A stretch of DNA of 64,000 nt. Origin: Paenibacillus glacialis. GTDB lineage: Bacteria; Bacillota; Bacilli; Paenibacillales; Paenibacillaceae. A program made the position numbers and the translations under genes. The notes under the pieces are model-generated. The model saw nothing but the letters and a program-made list of their open reading frames with translations. It was not told the DNA's origin and ran no database searches. Of the stretch, positions 52,755 to 62,461 are shown in pieces. The stretch covers positions 434,001 to 498,000 of the forward strand of contig NZ_LVJH01000007.1 of NCBI RefSeq assembly GCF_001637205.1. The letters are read 5' to 3'. Position 1 is the first letter of the stretch; the number at the start of each line of letters is the position of its first letter.

Positions 52755-53549
52755 ATGTCGATAAATGCCGTTATGTTTGATCTAGATGACACTTTATTAT
52801 GGGATGATCGAAGTGTGGAGGAATCTTTTGAAGCCACTTGTAAGAGAGCTGCTGACGCTACGGGAATAGATCCATCTCAATTAGAAGAAGCCGTTAGAAG
52901 TGAAGCTAGAACGCTTTATGAGTCTTATGAAACCTATCCATTTACTACAATGGTTGGAATTAATCCTTTTGAAGGACTGTGGGGGAACTTTACTGCAGGG
53001 GAACAATCAGAATTTCGTCAGTTAGAGCAAATTGTTCCTACGTACCGTAAAGAAGCATGGAGACTTGGTCTTTTGAAAATGGGTATAGATGACGATAAGT
53101 TAGCTTCTGAACTTGCGGATCAATTCGCAGCTGAAAGACGTTCTCGTCCACATGTATATGAAGAAACGTTTCAAGTGCTTGAAGAGTTGCGTGGGAAAGT
53201 GAAGTTGCTTTTACTTACGAATGGTTGTCCAGCATTACAGCAAGAGAAGTTGGATGGCGTTCCAGAATTAGCTCCTTATTTCAATGAGATCATCATTTCA
53301 GGTAAATTCGGTAAAGGTAAACCTGATGTTTCTATTTTTAACCATGCCCTATCTACCTTAGGTGTAACTAATGATCAAGCACTTATGGTTGGTGATAAGT
53401 TAACGACTGATATCCGTGGTGGTCTAGCTGCAGGAATTCAGACGGTATGGATTAATAGAACAAGCAAACCTAAGGATCCTGAAATTGTACCTAACTTCGA
53501 AATTGAGCATCTTTCACAACTACACGAGATCATTTCTCAATTCTCTTAA
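52755..53549 (+). CDS. HAD family hydrolase
   Basis: A 264-residue haloacid dehalogenase-type phosphatase. Motif I is FDLDDTLL at residues 8-15, motif II LLLTNGCP, motif III Lys in GKFGKGKPD, and motif IV MVGDKLTTDI. The large helical cap of about 90 residues after motif I resembles the YjjG/NANP phosphatase group. The substrate is probably a nucleotide or sugar phosphate. ATG 52755 gives the usual short N-terminus; GTG 52734 is an alternative. Confidence 0.88.
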   Translation: MSINAVMFDLDDTLLWDDRSVEESFEATCKRAADATGIDPSQLEEAVRSEARTLYESYETYPFTTMVGINPFEGLWGNFTAGEQSEFRQLEQIVPTYRKEAWRLGLLKMGIDDDKLASELADQFAAERRSRPHVYEETFQVLEELRGKVKLLLLTNGCPALQQEKLDGVPELAPYFNEIIISGKFGKGKPDVSIFNHALSTLGVTNDQALMVGDKLTTDIRGGLAAGIQTVWINRTSKPKDPEIVPNFEIEHLSQLHEIISQFS

Positions 53550-53597
53550 ATGTGATTTCACCAAACCATCGAATCGTTCTTACGTTTTCGTTAAATT

Positions 53598-53636
53598 AAC
53601 CTTTAACTCTGTTGCGGTAGAGTTAAAGGTTTTTTA
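53598..53636 (+). terminator. Strong intrinsic terminator
   Basis: AACCTTTAACTCT pairs with AGAGTTAAAGGTT, loop of 8 nt, then TTTTTATT. Confidence 0.9.
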
Positions 53637-53776
53637 TTGATATGATAAATGTCACAATATTGTATATAAATCAATCGTTCTGATGGATTTTGAGTTATAT
53701 AATGGAATTGATGAGTGGATCTAGTTCAAAAAAGTTTGATATTATATAATAAATTGTTATTAGAAGGGGCAAATCA

Positions 53777-54196
53777 ATGAAAAGAACAATCGTAGGTACA
53801 GGATTATTCATGTTGATGTTATTGGTGGCTGTGGGTTGTAGTAATAACAACCATGATCACTCAGGAATGGATATGGTGAATGATGGTTCGTTATCGCCAG
53901 TGGTCGTAGACTTAAGTATTCAACCGGATCCAGTTAAAGTGAAGGAGAAAGTGATGATTGAGGTTCTAGTGACGCAGAATAACAAGAACGTTACCGATGC
54001 AGATAAAGTCATCATTGAGATCAATCCTACGGCTGTAAATGGAAAACATATTGAGACGCCTGCAACACATGTGGGTGACGGGAAATATGTTCTTGAGACA
54101 AGCTTTGATCAAGCGGACAAGTATAGTATCACTTCTCATGTAACGGTTGGGCCTATGCATACGATGCCTAAGAAAGAACTAACAGTTACGGACTGA
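53777..54196 (+). CDS. YtkA-like lipoprotein
   Basis: A 139-residue lipoprotein with signal peptide and lipobox VAVGC (Cys at about 21). A His/Met-rich stretch (NNHDHSGMDM) follows and could bind a metal such as copper. An immunoglobulin-like YtkA/FixH-type domain comes next (VDLSIQPDPVKVKEKVMIEV, ending GPMHTMPKKELTV). It is displayed outside the membrane. AAGGGGC precedes ATG 53777. It is a single gene between two terminators. Confidence 0.8.
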   Translation: MKRTIVGTGLFMLMLLVAVGCSNNNHDHSGMDMVNDGSLSPVVVDLSIQPDPVKVKEKVMIEVLVTQNNKNVTDADKVIIEINPTAVNGKHIETPATHVGDGKYVLETSFDQADKYSITSHVTVGPMHTMPKKELTVTD

Positions 54197-54219
54197 GTAA
54201 GCGCTACACAAGAGAAAAA

Positions 54220-54261
54220 AACAACCTCACTTTTCCAATATTCGGAAGGGTGGGGTTGTCT
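54220..54261. terminator. Bidirectional terminator between convergent genes
   Basis: ACAACCTCAC pairs with GGTGGGGTTGT, with an inner CCAATATTCGG-type stem, and A/T-runs outside. Confidence 0.8.
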
Positions 54262-54281
54262 TTGAAGTTTGATGTATAAGA

Positions 54282-54824
54282 TTAAGCTTTCTTAAAATCA
54301 GGATCATTTACCGGTGATGATACCCAACCATTCTCTTCGATAAAGAGGCGTACAGCTATAATCTGACGGTTATCCATTAATGTGAAGAAGTGATTCGTGT
54401 TCTCTGGTACAGAGATAACATCTCCAGCAGATAACTCAACATCGAAATAACCGATATCACCAGCACCTTTGATGACAAAGATACCTTTACCAGACACGAT
54501 GGCACGAATTTCATCTTCTGTATGGGTATGAACCTCTTCGAATTTGTTAAGAAGCTCGTTCAGATTCGGAGTTGAATCAGAAAGGGTGATGACATCCCAG
54601 ATTTTATATCCACGACGTGCAGCCAAGTCTTTAATTTCCGCATCATAAATTTGTAGAATCGTATTTTTCTGTTCATCGGTTAAAATGAAATTGTTTTGTA
54701 ATTCCTCAGGTAATTTAGCGGGTTCCCAACTTTCATAAATAACATCTTGATTCTGTAAAAAAGTACGGACATTTTCTTCTCCAGTGATGCGTTCGTTCGT
54801 GTTTCTAATAACGATTTCAGCCAT
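54282..54824 (-). CDS. mtnD: Acireductone dioxygenase
   Basis: A 180-residue cupin of the methionine salvage pathway. The four metal ligands are His 99, His 101, Glu 105 (EVHTHTEDEIR) and His 145 (NTNHFFTL). With Fe it gives the keto acid precursor of methionine and formate. ATG 54824 with GAAGGG upstream is preferred to the frame start at 54845. It stands apart from other mtn genes but is divergent from metH, so two methionine-forming enzymes lie back to back. Confidence 0.92.
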   Translation of the reverse strand: MAEIVIRNTNERITGEENVRTFLQNQDVIYESWEPAKLPEELQNNFILTDEQKNTILQIYDAEIKDLAARRGYKIWDVITLSDSTPNLNELLNKFEEVHTHTEDEIRAIVSGKGIFVIKGAGDIGYFDVELSAGDVISVPENTNHFFTLMDNRQIIAVRLFIEENGWVSSPVNDPDFKKA

Positions 54825-54997
54825 TTGATAACCCTTCTTTCCCACTTGGTTTAATTAGTATTATAATATAGGATGATTTCTTTGTCGATGATTGATTTGC
54901 AGAAATCCTTCTCCCATATAGAGAATACCATGAAAGTTGTTTTATATTGTAAGGTATTCTGTTAAACTAAGAACTAACGTTTTGCAGGGAGGGATTT

Positions 54998-57900
54998 GTG
55001 TTGAATATACAGAGTCTTGAAGAATCTTTAAAAGAACGAATATTCATTATGGATGGTGCCATGGGGACAATGATCCAACAAGAGGATCTTTCGCCAGCAG
55101 ATTTTGGTGGAGAAGAGTTGGATGGTTGTAATGAAATGTTAGTTCTTACCCGTCCAGATGTTATTGGACGAATCCATGAAGAGTATCTGGCTGCAGGTGC
55201 AGATATGATCGAGACCAATACATTTGGTGCGACTTCAGTTGTACTTGCTGATTATGACATACCTGAAAAGGCTCGGGAAATCAACCTTAAGGCTGCTGAA
55301 ATTGCACGCCAGGCTGCAGATAAATATAGTACGGATAGTAAACCACGTTATGTTGTTGGTGCAATGGGGCCTACGACGAAGACCTTGTCAGTAACGGGTG
55401 GAGTTACCTTTAAGGAGTTAATTGAATCTTATGAGGAACAAGCTCTAGCTTTGATCGAGGGTCGAGTGGACATGCTCTTGTTAGAGACGAGTCAAGACAC
55501 ATTAAATGTTAAGGCAGGAAGTATTGGTATTCGTAATGCTTTTGAAACTAGTGGTGTGACGTTGCCTATTATGATCTCCGGTACGATAGAACCGATGGGT
55601 ACGACATTGGCGGGGCAGAACATCGAGTCCTTCTATTTATCATTGGAGCATCTAAATCCTATTTCTATTGGACTTAACTGTGCTACGGGACCTGAGTTTA
55701 TGCGAGATCATATCCGCTCGCTTGCTACTATGGCAAAAACAGCTGTGAGTTGTTATCCCAATGCAGGACTACCGGATGAGAACGGGAATTATCACGAATC
55801 ACCTGAATCACTTGCTTTTAAGATCGCTGATTTTGCTGCAAATGGTTGGTTGAATATCGCAGGAGGCTGTTGCGGAACAACACCAGAACATATTCGAGTC
55901 ATGGCAGAGACGCTTTCGAAGTATGAAGCTCGTCGTGTGTATGGGGAACATCCTCCAGCGGTCTCGGGTATTGATGCAGTCTTTGTTGAAGAGGATAATC
56001 GTCCAATCATGATCGGAGAACGCACGAATATTTCGGGATCCCGGAAATTCAAACGTCTAATTAAGGAAGAGAAATTTGATGAGGCTTCTGAAATTGCACG
56101 TTCTCAAGTTAAGGGTGGAGCCCAAATTATAGATATAAACCTTCAGGATACGGATATTGATGAGGAATTCGCTGTGAATCATTTCCTTCCTATGGTTGCT
56201 AAGAAAATCAAAGCTCCGCTGATGATCGATTCTACGTATGATCACATTATCGAACTAGGTCTTCAATATTCTCAAGGGAAAGCGATAATTAACTCCATTA
56301 ACCTTGAAGATGGTGAATCTAAGTTCGAATCCGTTGTTCCTCTTATACATCGATATGGAGCAGCAGTGGTCTGTATCTTAATTGATGAGCGTGGGCAAGC
56401 GGTAACACGTGAAGCTAAGCTTGAAGTGGCAACTCGCTCGTATGATCTTCTTGTGAATAAGTATGGCTTACATCCATCGGATATCATATTTGACCCTAAC
56501 ATGTTCCCAGTAGGTTCTGGTGATCCACAGTACATCGGTTCTGCTGTTGAGACGATAGAGGGGATTAAGTTAATTAAGGAGAAGTTCCCTCAGGCTAAGA
56601 CCATTCTTGGACTAAGTAATATCTCCTTTGGTTTGCCGGATGCGGGGCGCGAAGTACTAAATTCAGTATACCTGTACGAATGTACAAAAGCTGGACTTGA
56701 TTATGCTATCGTGAACACGGAAAAGCTAGAAAGATACGCTTCTATACCGCAAGAGGAACGTCGTCTTGCAGAAGATCTTATTTATCGGACGAATGATCAG
56801 ACTCTTGCTGATTTTGTAGCTGCTTTCAGAGAAAAGAAAATCGTCAAAAAAGAAGCGATCTCTAATCTTACGTTAGAAGAACGCCTTGCTTCTTATGTCG
56901 TGGAAGGAACGAAAGAAGGACTACTTTCTGATTTGGAAGAAGGACTGAATAAATACTCTGCACTAGAATTGATTAATGGCCCTCTAATGACTGGAATGGC
57001 CGAAGTTGGTAGACTTTTCAATAATAATGAGCTTATTGTAGCTGAAGTATTGCAAAGTGCTGAAGTCATGAAAGCATCCGTCACGTATCTTGAAGATTTC
57101 ATGGAGAAGGATGAGAGTAGCGTTAAAGGGAAGGTCATTTTAGCAACAGTCAAAGGCGATGTTCATGATATTGGAAAGAACTTAGTTGAGATTATTCTTT
57201 CTAATAATGGTTACCAGATCATAAACTTGGGTATAAAAGTACCACCTGATAAGATTATAGAAGCTTATCGAAATGAGAAAGCAGATATTATTGGGTTATC
57301 TGGATTACTTGTGAAGTCGGCTCAGCAAATGATCGTTACGGCTCAGGATTTAAAGATCGCAGACATTGATGTTCCAATCATGGTAGGTGGAGCTGCACTT
57401 ACGCGTAAGTTTACCAAAACACGTATTAAACCTGAGTATGATGGTATGGTTGTCTATGCGAAGGATGCCATGGATGGGTTAGATATCGCGAACAAACTCA
57501 TGGACCCAGAACTACGTGAAGTGATGATTACAGATATGCTAGTTGAACAAGAGGCGATCTTAGCTGCTAGTCTTGAGAGCGTGCCATTACCAGTATTGAC
57601 TCGTGCAGTGAAGTCTAATATTGCAACGGATAATCCTGTACTAATACCTCCGGATACAGAACGTCACGTTATTCGTAATTATCCAATATCTCATATTCTT
57701 CCTTATGTAAATATGCAGATGTTATTAGGTCACCATCTGGGGTTACGTGGATCGGTGGAACAGCTATTAGCTGAAGGTAATGCGAAGGCTGTGGAACTTA
57801 AGGCAACGGTTGACACAATATTCAAAGAGGCAAGAGAAAATGCGATTATTCAAGCACATGCGATATATCGCTTCTTCCCGGCACAATCTCAAGGGGATAG

Positions 57901-58441
57901 TATCATTATCTATGATCCACAAGATCATTCGAAAGTGTTACACACGTTCACGTTCCCTCGTCAGAAGGTAGAACCTTATCTCTGTCTAGCTGATTTCTTG
58001 AAATCCGTTGAGAGTGGAATTATGGATTATGTTGGCTTCCTCGTTGTAACGGCAGGACATGGTGTTCAACAATTGTCTACGACATGGAAGGATAACGGAG
58101 ATTATCTTCGTTCACATGTATTGCAGGCAGTTGCGCTAGAGACAGCGGAAGGATTGGCTGAACGTATCCATCATATGATGAGAGATTCGTGGGGCTTCCC
58201 TGATCCAGCTGATATGACGATGAAGAAACGTCATGGTGCTCGTTATCAAGGTATCAGAGTATCCTTTGGTTATCCAGCTTGTCCAGATTTGGAAGATCAA
58301 GGACCATTATTTAAGCTTCTTCAACCCGAAGACGTTGGTATTGAGTTGACGGAAGGCTTCATGATGGAACCGGAAGCTTCTGTATCAGCAATGGTATTTA
58401 GTCATCCACAAGCCCAATATTTCAATGTTGAAAAATTATAG
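54998..58441 (+). CDS. metH: Cobalamin-dependent methionine synthase MetH
   Basis: About 1,147 residues. The homocysteine domain (about 1-320) has the zinc Cys in GLNCATGPE and GGCCGTTPEH. The methyltetrahydrofolate-binding domain (about 335-600) has IGERTNISGSRKF. The B12 cap and binding domains (about 630-870) have GDVHDIGKNLV, with the His that ligates cobalt. The S-adenosylmethionine reactivation domain (about 890-1,147) has RYQGIRVSFGYPACPD. The start is GTG 54998 or the next codon TTG 55001, with GGGAGGG upstream. No cobalamin, SAM or T-box element is visible in the short leader. Confidence 0.97.
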   Translation: MLNIQSLEESLKERIFIMDGAMGTMIQQEDLSPADFGGEELDGCNEMLVLTRPDVIGRIHEEYLAAGADMIETNTFGATSVVLADYDIPEKAREINLKAAEIARQAADKYSTDSKPRYVVGAMGPTTKTLSVTGGVTFKELIESYEEQALALIEGRVDMLLLETSQDTLNVKAGSIGIRNAFETSGVTLPIMISGTIEPMGTTLAGQNIESFYLSLEHLNPISIGLNCATGPEFMRDHIRSLATMAKTAVSCYPNAGLPDENGNYHESPESLAFKIADFAANGWLNIAGGCCGTTPEHIRVMAETLSKYEARRVYGEHPPAVSGIDAVFVEEDNRPIMIGERTNISGSRKFKRLIKEEKFDEASEIARSQVKGGAQIIDINLQDTDIDEEFAVNHFLPMVAKKIKAPLMIDSTYDHIIELGLQYSQGKAIINSINLEDGESKFESVVPLIHRYGAAVVCILIDERGQAVTREAKLEVATRSYDLLVNKYGLHPSDIIFDPNMFPVGSGDPQYIGSAVETIEGIKLIKEKFPQAKTILGLSNISFGLPDAGREVLNSVYLYECTKAGLDYAIVNTEKLERYASIPQEERRLAEDLIYRTNDQTLADFVAAFREKKIVKKEAISNLTLEERLASYVVEGTKEGLLSDLEEGLNKYSALELINGPLMTGMAEVGRLFNNNELIVAEVLQSAEVMKASVTYLEDFMEKDESSVKGKVILATVKGDVHDIGKNLVEIILSNNGYQIINLGIKVPPDKIIEAYRNEKADIIGLSGLLVKSAQQMIVTAQDLKIADIDVPIMVGGAALTRKFTKTRIKPEYDGMVVYAKDAMDGLDIANKLMDPELREVMITDMLVEQEAILAASLESVPLPVLTRAVKSNIATDNPVLIPPDTERHVIRNYPISHILPYVNMQMLLGHHLGLRGSVEQLLAEGNAKAVELKATVDTIFKEARENAIIQAHAIYRFFPAQSQGDSIIIYDPQDHSKVLHTFTFPRQKVEPYLCLADFLKSVESGIMDYVGFLVVTAGHGVQQLSTTWKDNGDYLRSHVLQAVALETAEGLAERIHHMMRDSWGFPDPADMTMKKRHGARYQGIRVSFGYPACPDLEDQGPLFKLLQPEDVGIELTEGFMMEPEASVSAMVFSHPQAQYFNVEKL

Positions 58442-58480
58442 AGTAACGTTAAATATGAAGTAAATACTACAAGGACATAT

Positions 58481-58521
58481 CAACATAAGATCCTCCGATA
58501 TTTCGGAGGATCTTAATGTTG
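58481..58521 (+). terminator. Long stem-loop after metH
   Basis: 18 bp arms (CAACATAAGATCCTCCGA and its near complement) with a TATT loop. The T-run is weak, so termination may be partial before rnz. Confidence 0.7.
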
Positions 58522-58549
58522 GGTTGTTGAAAGGAGAACGTTTAGAAGC

Positions 58550-59479
58550 ATGGAATTATTGTTTCTAGGTACGAATGCAGGTGTTCCAACACTGCAACGA
58601 AATGTGACCTCTGTCGCACTTCGTTTATTTGAAGAAAGACGCAGTTTCTGGTTATTTGACTGTGGGGAGGCAACCCAGCATCAGATTCTTCGATCCTCAT
58701 TAAAGCTCAGCAAGCTAGAGAAAATATTTATAACACATTTACATGGCGATCATCTATTTGGACTTCCTGGACTACTTGCTAGTCGAAATAATCAAGGTGG
58801 AACTTCGCCATTAACGGTATATGGACCTCGTGGTATTAAGGAATTTCTAGATACGACCATGAGACTGAGTCAGTCTCGGGTGGATTATGTATTGGAAGTA
58901 GTGGAGCATGATGGTGGGATTATCTTTGAAGATAAGGGATTCATCGTTGAATCACAACTATTGGAGCATCGGATTGACAGCTATGGATATCGTGTGACTG
59001 AGAAGGATCGTATAGGAAGTCTTAATCTGCCACTTCTAGAATCGCACGGAATCAGACCAGGCCCGATGTATGGAAAGCTCAAGTCTGGTGAGAGTATTGA
59101 ACTAGAGAATGGAACGATTATACGACCAGAAGATGTGTTGGGACAGCCGAAAAAGGGTAGGATCATAACCATTCTTGGAGATACACGGCCTTGTCCTGCA
59201 GTTGTAACGTTAGCCAAGGGGGCGGATATGCTTGTTCATGAAGCTACATTCCTTCATGAGATGGTAGAGACTGCTTACGAGTATTATCACAGTACGGCAA
59301 CTCAAGCCGCTAACGCTGCACAAGATGCGCAAGCTAAACGTCTTGTTCTGACACATTTTAGTTCACGATATAAAGATCTAGAACAACTTGGACAGCTTCT
59401 TGATGAAGCTAAAGAAATTTTCCCAAATACAATGTTAGCAGAGGAATTTCACATCCTTCCAATTGAACGTATACAATGA
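58550..59479 (+). CDS. rnz: Ribonuclease Z
   Basis: A 309-residue metallo-beta-lactamase fold RNase. The zinc motif is HLHGDH (His 63, His 65, Asp 67, His 68), followed by GLPGLLASR, LGDTRPCP and LTHFSSRY. It cuts the 3' trailer from tRNA precursors that lack an encoded CCA. AAAGGAGAAC precedes ATG 58550. Confidence 0.95.
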   Translation: MELLFLGTNAGVPTLQRNVTSVALRLFEERRSFWLFDCGEATQHQILRSSLKLSKLEKIFITHLHGDHLFGLPGLLASRNNQGGTSPLTVYGPRGIKEFLDTTMRLSQSRVDYVLEVVEHDGGIIFEDKGFIVESQLLEHRIDSYGYRVTEKDRIGSLNLPLLESHGIRPGPMYGKLKSGESIELENGTIIRPEDVLGQPKKGRIITILGDTRPCPAVVTLAKGADMLVHEATFLHEMVETAYEYYHSTATQAANAAQDAQAKRLVLTHFSSRYKDLEQLGQLLDEAKEIFPNTMLAEEFHILPIERIQ

Positions 59480-59480
59480 G

Positions 59481-59525
59481 ATAATTGATGTGTACAGTAT
59501 TGTGAAGTACACATCAATTATTTTC
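59481..59525 (+). terminator. Intrinsic terminator after rnz
   Basis: ATAATTGATGTGTAC pairs perfectly with GTACACATCAATTAT, 11 nt loop, then TTTT. Confidence 0.88.
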
Positions 59526-59895
59526 CGGGCAAGCGCAAGTTTAGACACAGGGTTCCATAAAAACGCTAGGGAATTCGGTTATAGTTCGATAATATGTGAC
59601 GAATGATGAGTGTAAATGATGCGATAAGTGGTGTTATAACCCTCAACTGTCAGAAAATAATGATTCGTTAAGTAGTAAAGTTATCTTTATATATTGAAAT
59701 ATTTCCTGCGATCTGAAATGATAAAGATTGAACTTGTGAGTGTAAACTTCAGTTCATTTATACGGATAAAGGTGTAACATTCCTGAGTAAATGGATATTA
59801 CAGATATTTAAGCAATTTGATTAATGATTTATACAGTTAATTAAATAGCGAGTGACACATTCATTGCTCTTACGTTGAAAGGATGTTTCTTAGAA
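59526..59895. other. 370 nt intergenic stretch without a recognised feature
   Basis: AT-rich, no open frame with a ribosome site. Similar short words (GAGTGTAAA) occur at about 59609 and 59738. No stem-loop with a T-run is obvious. It could hold promoter elements or a small RNA; I cannot support either. Confidence 0.4.
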
Positions 59896-60684
59896 ATGAA
59901 AAAGTCTAAAGGTCTATTAATTGATCTAGATGGCACGTTGTATCATGGGAAGCATATGATTTCAGGCGCTGATATACTTATTAATACGTTGAAAGAGTTG
60001 AATATTCCGTATTTGTTCGTAACTAATAACTCATCGCGAACAGCAGAAGATGTAGCTGACGTATTAAATTGTATGGGGATACAGGCTTCTCCTCACGATG
60101 TTTGCACATCATCACAAGCAGCCGCAAAATATATCGCTAATGAATCACCAGGCGCAAGAGTGGCTATTCTCGGAGAACACGGTCTACGTCACGCTTTATC
60201 GGAAGCTGGATTACAAGAAGTGCAAACCTCTCCGCAATATGTGGTACAGGGAATTGACCGAACTTTTACATATCATTCTTTATCTGCAGCGATAGGTTGG
60301 ATTAGTGAAGGGGCTCAGTCCATTCTTACTAACCCTGATTTACTTCTTCCTTCTGATAATGGCCAAATACCAGGTGCAGGCACGATTGCTGCTGCAATTG
60401 AAGCTGGATCTGGCGTGAAGCCTATCGTCATTGGTAAACCTTCCAGTCATTTAATGACCTATGCAACGGATATATTGGGTATGGAATCATCTGAAGTGAT
60501 CGTTATTGGTGATAATATTCGTACTGATATTGCTGCCGGCGCAGCAGCTGGGTGTGAAACCGTGTTAGTACTTACAGGAATTACAACGGAAAATAACTTG
60601 CAGCAGCATATACAGTCTACAGGGGTAGAACCCGATGTCATTTGTAAAGACTTACATGAGCTTCTAAAGTTCCTGACTTCTTAA
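59896..60684 (+). CDS. HAD-IIA family phosphatase (NagD/YutF-like)
   Basis: A 262-residue phosphatase. Motif I is LIDLDGTLYHG, motif II VTNNSSRTAEDV, the C2 cap has GIDRTFTYHSL and TNPDLLLPSD, and motifs III/IV are VIGKPSSHL and VIGDNIRTDIAAG. Relatives act on nucleotides or sugar phosphates. ATG 59896 follows GAAAGGATG; TTG 59875 is an alternative start with no clear site. Confidence 0.9.
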   Translation: MKKSKGLLIDLDGTLYHGKHMISGADILINTLKELNIPYLFVTNNSSRTAEDVADVLNCMGIQASPHDVCTSSQAAAKYIANESPGARVAILGEHGLRHALSEAGLQEVQTSPQYVVQGIDRTFTYHSLSAAIGWISEGAQSILTNPDLLLPSDNGQIPGAGTIAAAIEAGSGVKPIVIGKPSSHLMTYATDILGMESSEVIVIGDNIRTDIAAGAAAGCETVLVLTGITTENNLQQHIQSTGVEPDVICKDLHELLKFLTS

Positions 60685-60753
60685 ATGAAATTTAAATAAT
60701 CCATTAAAACAAGTTATAATATATATTCTTATACAAGAAAGGGTTGAATACAC

Positions 60754-61569
60754 ATGCCTGAAATGCCTGAAATGGAAAATTACCGAAAATTAATTTCTGA
60801 TCAAATATTGAATATTCCTATCACAAATGTCATCGTGAACAGGGAAAAGTCCATAAATATTGAAGGAGATAATTTTATCTCTGAATTATTGAATACAAGA
60901 ATTATTTTTATAGAACGTCGTGGTAAATATCTGAACTTTCATTTAAATAATGGACGTAGATTGTTAGTGCATCTGATGCTTGGTGGACTCGTGTATGTTG
61001 GTACGGATGGTGATCTACCTCATCGAAATACGCAGGTGGAAATTTCATTCGGAGCAACTACATTATACTTTATCGGTCTTCGTCTGGGTTACGTTCATCT
61101 GTTGTCTGCGAAGGAAGTAGAACAAGTGTTAGGTCAGCTTGGTCCGGAAATGACGGATCGTAGAATGGACATTAACCGGTTCTTTAATATCGTAAATGGT
61201 CGTCGTGGATCATTAAAAACGTTACTCGTGAACCAAAATGTCATCGCAGGGATTGGGAATCGTTATGCAGATGAGATTGCTTTTGAAGCGGGATTACTAC
61301 CTTCAGCGAAGGTTCAGGACCTTGGGCCAGAAGTAATAGAGCGATTATTCATGAGTACGAAATCTGTTCTAAGTAAAGCCGTTGATGCTGGTGGTTATAT
61401 AGATATGCCTGTCACGAAAGATGATTCCCACACGGGTAGCTATAAATCGGAGTTTAAAGTATATGACCGTGAAGGTGAGCTTTGCCCTCAGTGTGGTGGT
61501 ATCGTGGTTAAAGCCGAGTTGAATAGTAAAAAAACGTTCTATTGCCCTACATGTCAGCATGAACAATGA
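60754..61569 (+). CDS. mutM: Formamidopyrimidine-DNA glycosylase family protein
   Basis: A 271-residue Fpg/Nei-type DNA glycosylase. After Met removal the catalytic Pro and Glu are present (MPEMPEMEN; the usual family text is PELPEVE). Lys 58 is in RRGKYL, the H2TH motif is NQNVIAGIGNRYADEI, and the C-terminal zinc finger has CPQCGG and CPTCQ. It removes oxidised bases and cuts the strand by beta/delta elimination. The divergent N-terminus leaves open whether it is true MutM or a paralogue. AAAGGGTTG precedes ATG 60754. It overlaps nfo by 11 nt. Confidence 0.87.
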   Translation: MPEMPEMENYRKLISDQILNIPITNVIVNREKSINIEGDNFISELLNTRIIFIERRGKYLNFHLNNGRRLLVHLMLGGLVYVGTDGDLPHRNTQVEISFGATTLYFIGLRLGYVHLLSAKEVEQVLGQLGPEMTDRRMDINRFFNIVNGRRGSLKTLLVNQNVIAGIGNRYADEIAFEAGLLPSAKVQDLGPEVIERLFMSTKSVLSKAVDAGGYIDMPVTKDDSHTGSYKSEFKVYDREGELCPQCGGIVVKAELNSKKTFYCPTCQHEQ

Positions 61570-62413
61570 CCTGAAGGTCGGGAGTCATATCAGTATTCGA
61601 GGCGGCTATGCGAAAGCAGCACGTCGCGCGATCGATATGGGGGCTCGGTCTTTTCAATATTTCCCGAAGAATCCACGAAGGCTTTATATCAAAGATTTCG
61701 ATGCCAAAGACGCTGAAAAATGTAGGATTCTGTGCGTAGAGGCTGGGATTGTAAGTATTGCACATACGCCTTATCCAGTTAATCTAGCTGTAGATCATAG
61801 CCATGAGCAAGCCTTGTACGATTTAACTGTGAGGTCAATACAAAATGATCTGATTATAGCTGAAGCTTGTGGTTCACTAGGGGTAGTGGTTCATTTTGGC
61901 CAATATAAAGGAAATGATCCGTTACAAGGTTATAAAAATATATTAAAATGTCTTAATGAGGTATTACTATCGTGGGAAGGAAATACAAAAATATTAATTG
62001 AGAATCAAGCTGGACACGGCCATAGTATGGGTACAACGCTTGAAGAGATGGTTAATATCCGTAAGTTATCCCAATTCCCTGAGAAAATTGGCTTCTGTTT
62101 CGATACATGTCATGCATTTACAGCAGGAACATGGGATACTTCTCATAGCGATTCATTGTTTGAGAAAGGTCATGTATTGGATTATTGGCGTGATCTAATA
62201 GCTGTTCATCTCAATGATTCTCGTTTTCCTTACGGTTCTGGGCAAGATCGACATGCACGAGTGGGAGAAGGGTTTATTGGAGAGCAGGCTTTTCAAGAAC
62301 TATTAACCTACCACGGTATTCTTGATACGGCTATTGTGATGGAGACTGAAGCGGGCGAAGATGGAACGCACAAAGATGATATTGCCAGAGTCCTTCGGTG
62401 GACTTCGCAATGA
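61559..62413 (+). CDS. nfo: Endonuclease IV (AP endonuclease)
   Basis: A 284-residue TIM-barrel zinc enzyme: VGSHISIRGGYAKAARRA, AHTPYPVNLA, VVVHFGQYKG, LIENQAGHGHSMG, FCFDTCHAFTAG, HLNDSRFPYGSGQDRHARVG and ETEAG carry the metal ligands in the usual order. It cleaves at abasic sites and trims blocked 3' ends left by the glycosylase encoded just before it. The start lies inside the end of the glycosylase gene, so translation is coupled and the two act in sequence in base excision repair. Confidence 0.94.
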   Translation: MNNDLKVGSHISIRGGYAKAARRAIDMGARSFQYFPKNPRRLYIKDFDAKDAEKCRILCVEAGIVSIAHTPYPVNLAVDHSHEQALYDLTVRSIQNDLIIAEACGSLGVVVHFGQYKGNDPLQGYKNILKCLNEVLLSWEGNTKILIENQAGHGHSMGTTLEEMVNIRKLSQFPEKIGFCFDTCHAFTAGTWDTSHSDSLFEKGHVLDYWRDLIAVHLNDSRFPYGSGQDRHARVGEGFIGEQAFQELLTYHGILDTAIVMETEAGEDGTHKDDIARVLRWTSQ

Positions 62414-62461
62414 AGGGATAACATAGGCGAGTTTGTCAGACCAATGAAGGGGTTGATCACT

